Source: Clostridiaceae bacterium (GTDB lineage Bacteria; Bacillota; Clostridia; DSM-8532). From it: 5,453 nucleotides of DNA. The stretch is from NCBI GenBank assembly GCA_012727625.1, contig JAAYGP010000390.1, positions 1 to 5,453 of the forward strand. Reading direction: 5' to 3'. This document shows positions 4,833 to 5,453 of the stretch, piece after piece. The position numbers and the translations under genes were made by a program. The notes beneath the pieces are model-generated. The model was not told the origin of the DNA. It made no database searches and saw only the letters and a program-made list of their open reading frames with translations. Numbering within the stretch: position 1 is the stretch's first letter; each line of letters opens with the position of its first letter.

Positions 4833-4884
4833 TACAAAGACAGAAAAATTTCGCATTTACATTGGACGAGAGGTGGAATAGATA

Positions 4885-5453
4885 GTGGCAGATAAAGAAA
4901 TTAATAAAAATGTAAATACTGCCGGAGATACCACTGTGGAGGGAAAAGACGTAAATACAGAAAAACCCCAGGACGCTAAAGCGCCTAAAAAGGAGTATTC
5001 CACAGTAATTCGGGAGCTTGCTGATGTTGGGAAAATAAAGGGAATGCTAACGTACAAGGAAGTAATGGATGCATTTGAGAAAATTGATATTCCTACTGAA
5101 CAGGTTGAAAAAGTATATGAAACCCTGGAGCGTTTGGGAATAGAAGTTGTTCCTGAGATCGATGAAGAAATTGAAGAAATTGAAATTGAAGAAGATCCGG
5201 AATTAAGCATACCCGAAGGTGTTAACATTGACGATCCTGTCAGAATGTATCTTAAAGAAATAGGAAAAGTGCCCCTTTTAACAGCAGAGGAAGAAATAGA
5301 GCTGGCTCAAAGAATGGAAGCCGGTGATGAAGAACCTAAAAAAAGGCTGGCAGAAGCCAATTTAAGGCTTGTAGTCAGTATTGCAAAAAGATATGTGGGA
5401 CGGGGTATGCAGTTTCTTGATTTAATTCAGGAAGGATATCTTGGCCTTATTAA
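4885..5453 (+). CDS. sigA: Primary sigma factor RpoD/SigA, 3' truncated by window edge
   Basis: SigA directs RNA polymerase to housekeeping promoters. Only the first 189 residues are in the window; clostridial SigA proteins are about 360-400. Visible are a charged, poorly conserved N-terminus (1-38), region 1.1 (about 39-90, STVIRELADVGKIKGMLTYK onward), an acidic linker of Glu/Ile/Asp (91-107, from repeated GAAGAAATT codons), region 1.2 (DDPVRMYLKEIGKVPLL, 116-132, to EIELAQRMEAGD) and the start of region 2 (LAEANLRLVVSIAKRYVGRGMQFLDLIQEG). Region 1.1 and this strong region 2 mark the primary sigma factor rather than an alternative one. The start is GTG 4885, because an in-frame TAG lies at 4879 and AGAGGTGG (4869-4876) gives 8-base spacing. 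It follows dnaG by 185 bases, the classic dnaG-sigA pairing. Confidence 0.96.
   Translation, partial: MADKEINKNVNTAGDTTVEGKDVNTEKPQDAKAPKKEYSTVIRELADVGKIKGMLTYKEVMDAFEKIDIPTEQVEKVYETLERLGIEVVPEIDEEIEEIEIEEDPELSIPEGVNIDDPVRMYLKEIGKVPLLTAEEEIELAQRMEAGDEEPKKRLAEANLRLVVSIAKRYVGRGMQFLDLIQEGYLGLI

Noticed and set aside
1749..4835. 9-mer AAAGTATAC shared by the dgt leader (1749-1757) and the sigA leader (4827-4835) as a common operator
   Set aside because: Only the dgt copy is part of a full palindrome. In DNA this AT-rich one shared 9-mer is not enough to claim a regulon site.
4857..5228. Minus-strand frame rich in Ser and Ile opposite sigA
   Set aside because: It is a shadow of the Glu/Ile/Asp-rich N-terminal coding region of sigA, with no RBS or recognisable domain.

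Overview
The window reads as a chromosomal segment of a spore-forming, moderately AT-rich Firmicute of class Clostridia. The evidence is a dgt-like gene followed by dnaG and the primary sigma factor gene, a short clostridial-type AbrB regulator ending in two CxxC pairs, AT-rich intergenic DNA, strong Shine-Dalgarno sequences, and a sigma-H/Spo0A-like regulatory site. A relative of the cellulolytic cluster III clostridia is plausible, but this is a guess from protein flavour. All genes lie on the + strand.

Layout. Positions 1-816 hold the 3' four fifths of ilvC (ketol-acid reductoisomerase). A 436-base AT-rich gap follows, with a perfect 12-bp hairpin at 899-934 and, at its far end, the promoter and repeat-rich leader of an abrB-like gene (1253-1492). 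That gene ends at a textbook intrinsic terminator (1548-1576). A 232-base leader (1577-1808) carries a duplicated 15-bp element that includes the ribosome binding site, and two possible 14-codon minicistrons. Next comes a dNTP triphosphohydrolase gene (dgt family, 1809-2816) split by one in-frame TAA codon at 2508-2510. DNA primase dnaG (2909-4699) follows, preceded by an exact match to the sigma-H promoter consensus whose -10 overlaps a Spo0A-box core. A 185-base leader with a possible extended -10 promoter and a 7-codon minicistron precedes sigA/rpoD, which starts at GTG 4885 and runs off the right edge.

How they work together. dgt, dnaG and sigA form a variant of the macromolecular synthesis operon: dNTP pool control, replication priming and the housekeeping sigma factor. 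The abrB-like gene just upstream is a transition-state type regulator with its own promoter and terminator, so it is probably a separate unit. ilvC is the end of a branched-chain amino acid operon and looks functionally unrelated.

The most interesting points are the ochre codon inside an otherwise intact dgt gene, the putative sigma-H/Spo0A control point in front of dnaG-sigA, and the duplicated RBS/minicistron arrangement in the dgt leader. I did not find an entirely new multi-gene system here. The novelty lies in regulation and in the split gene.
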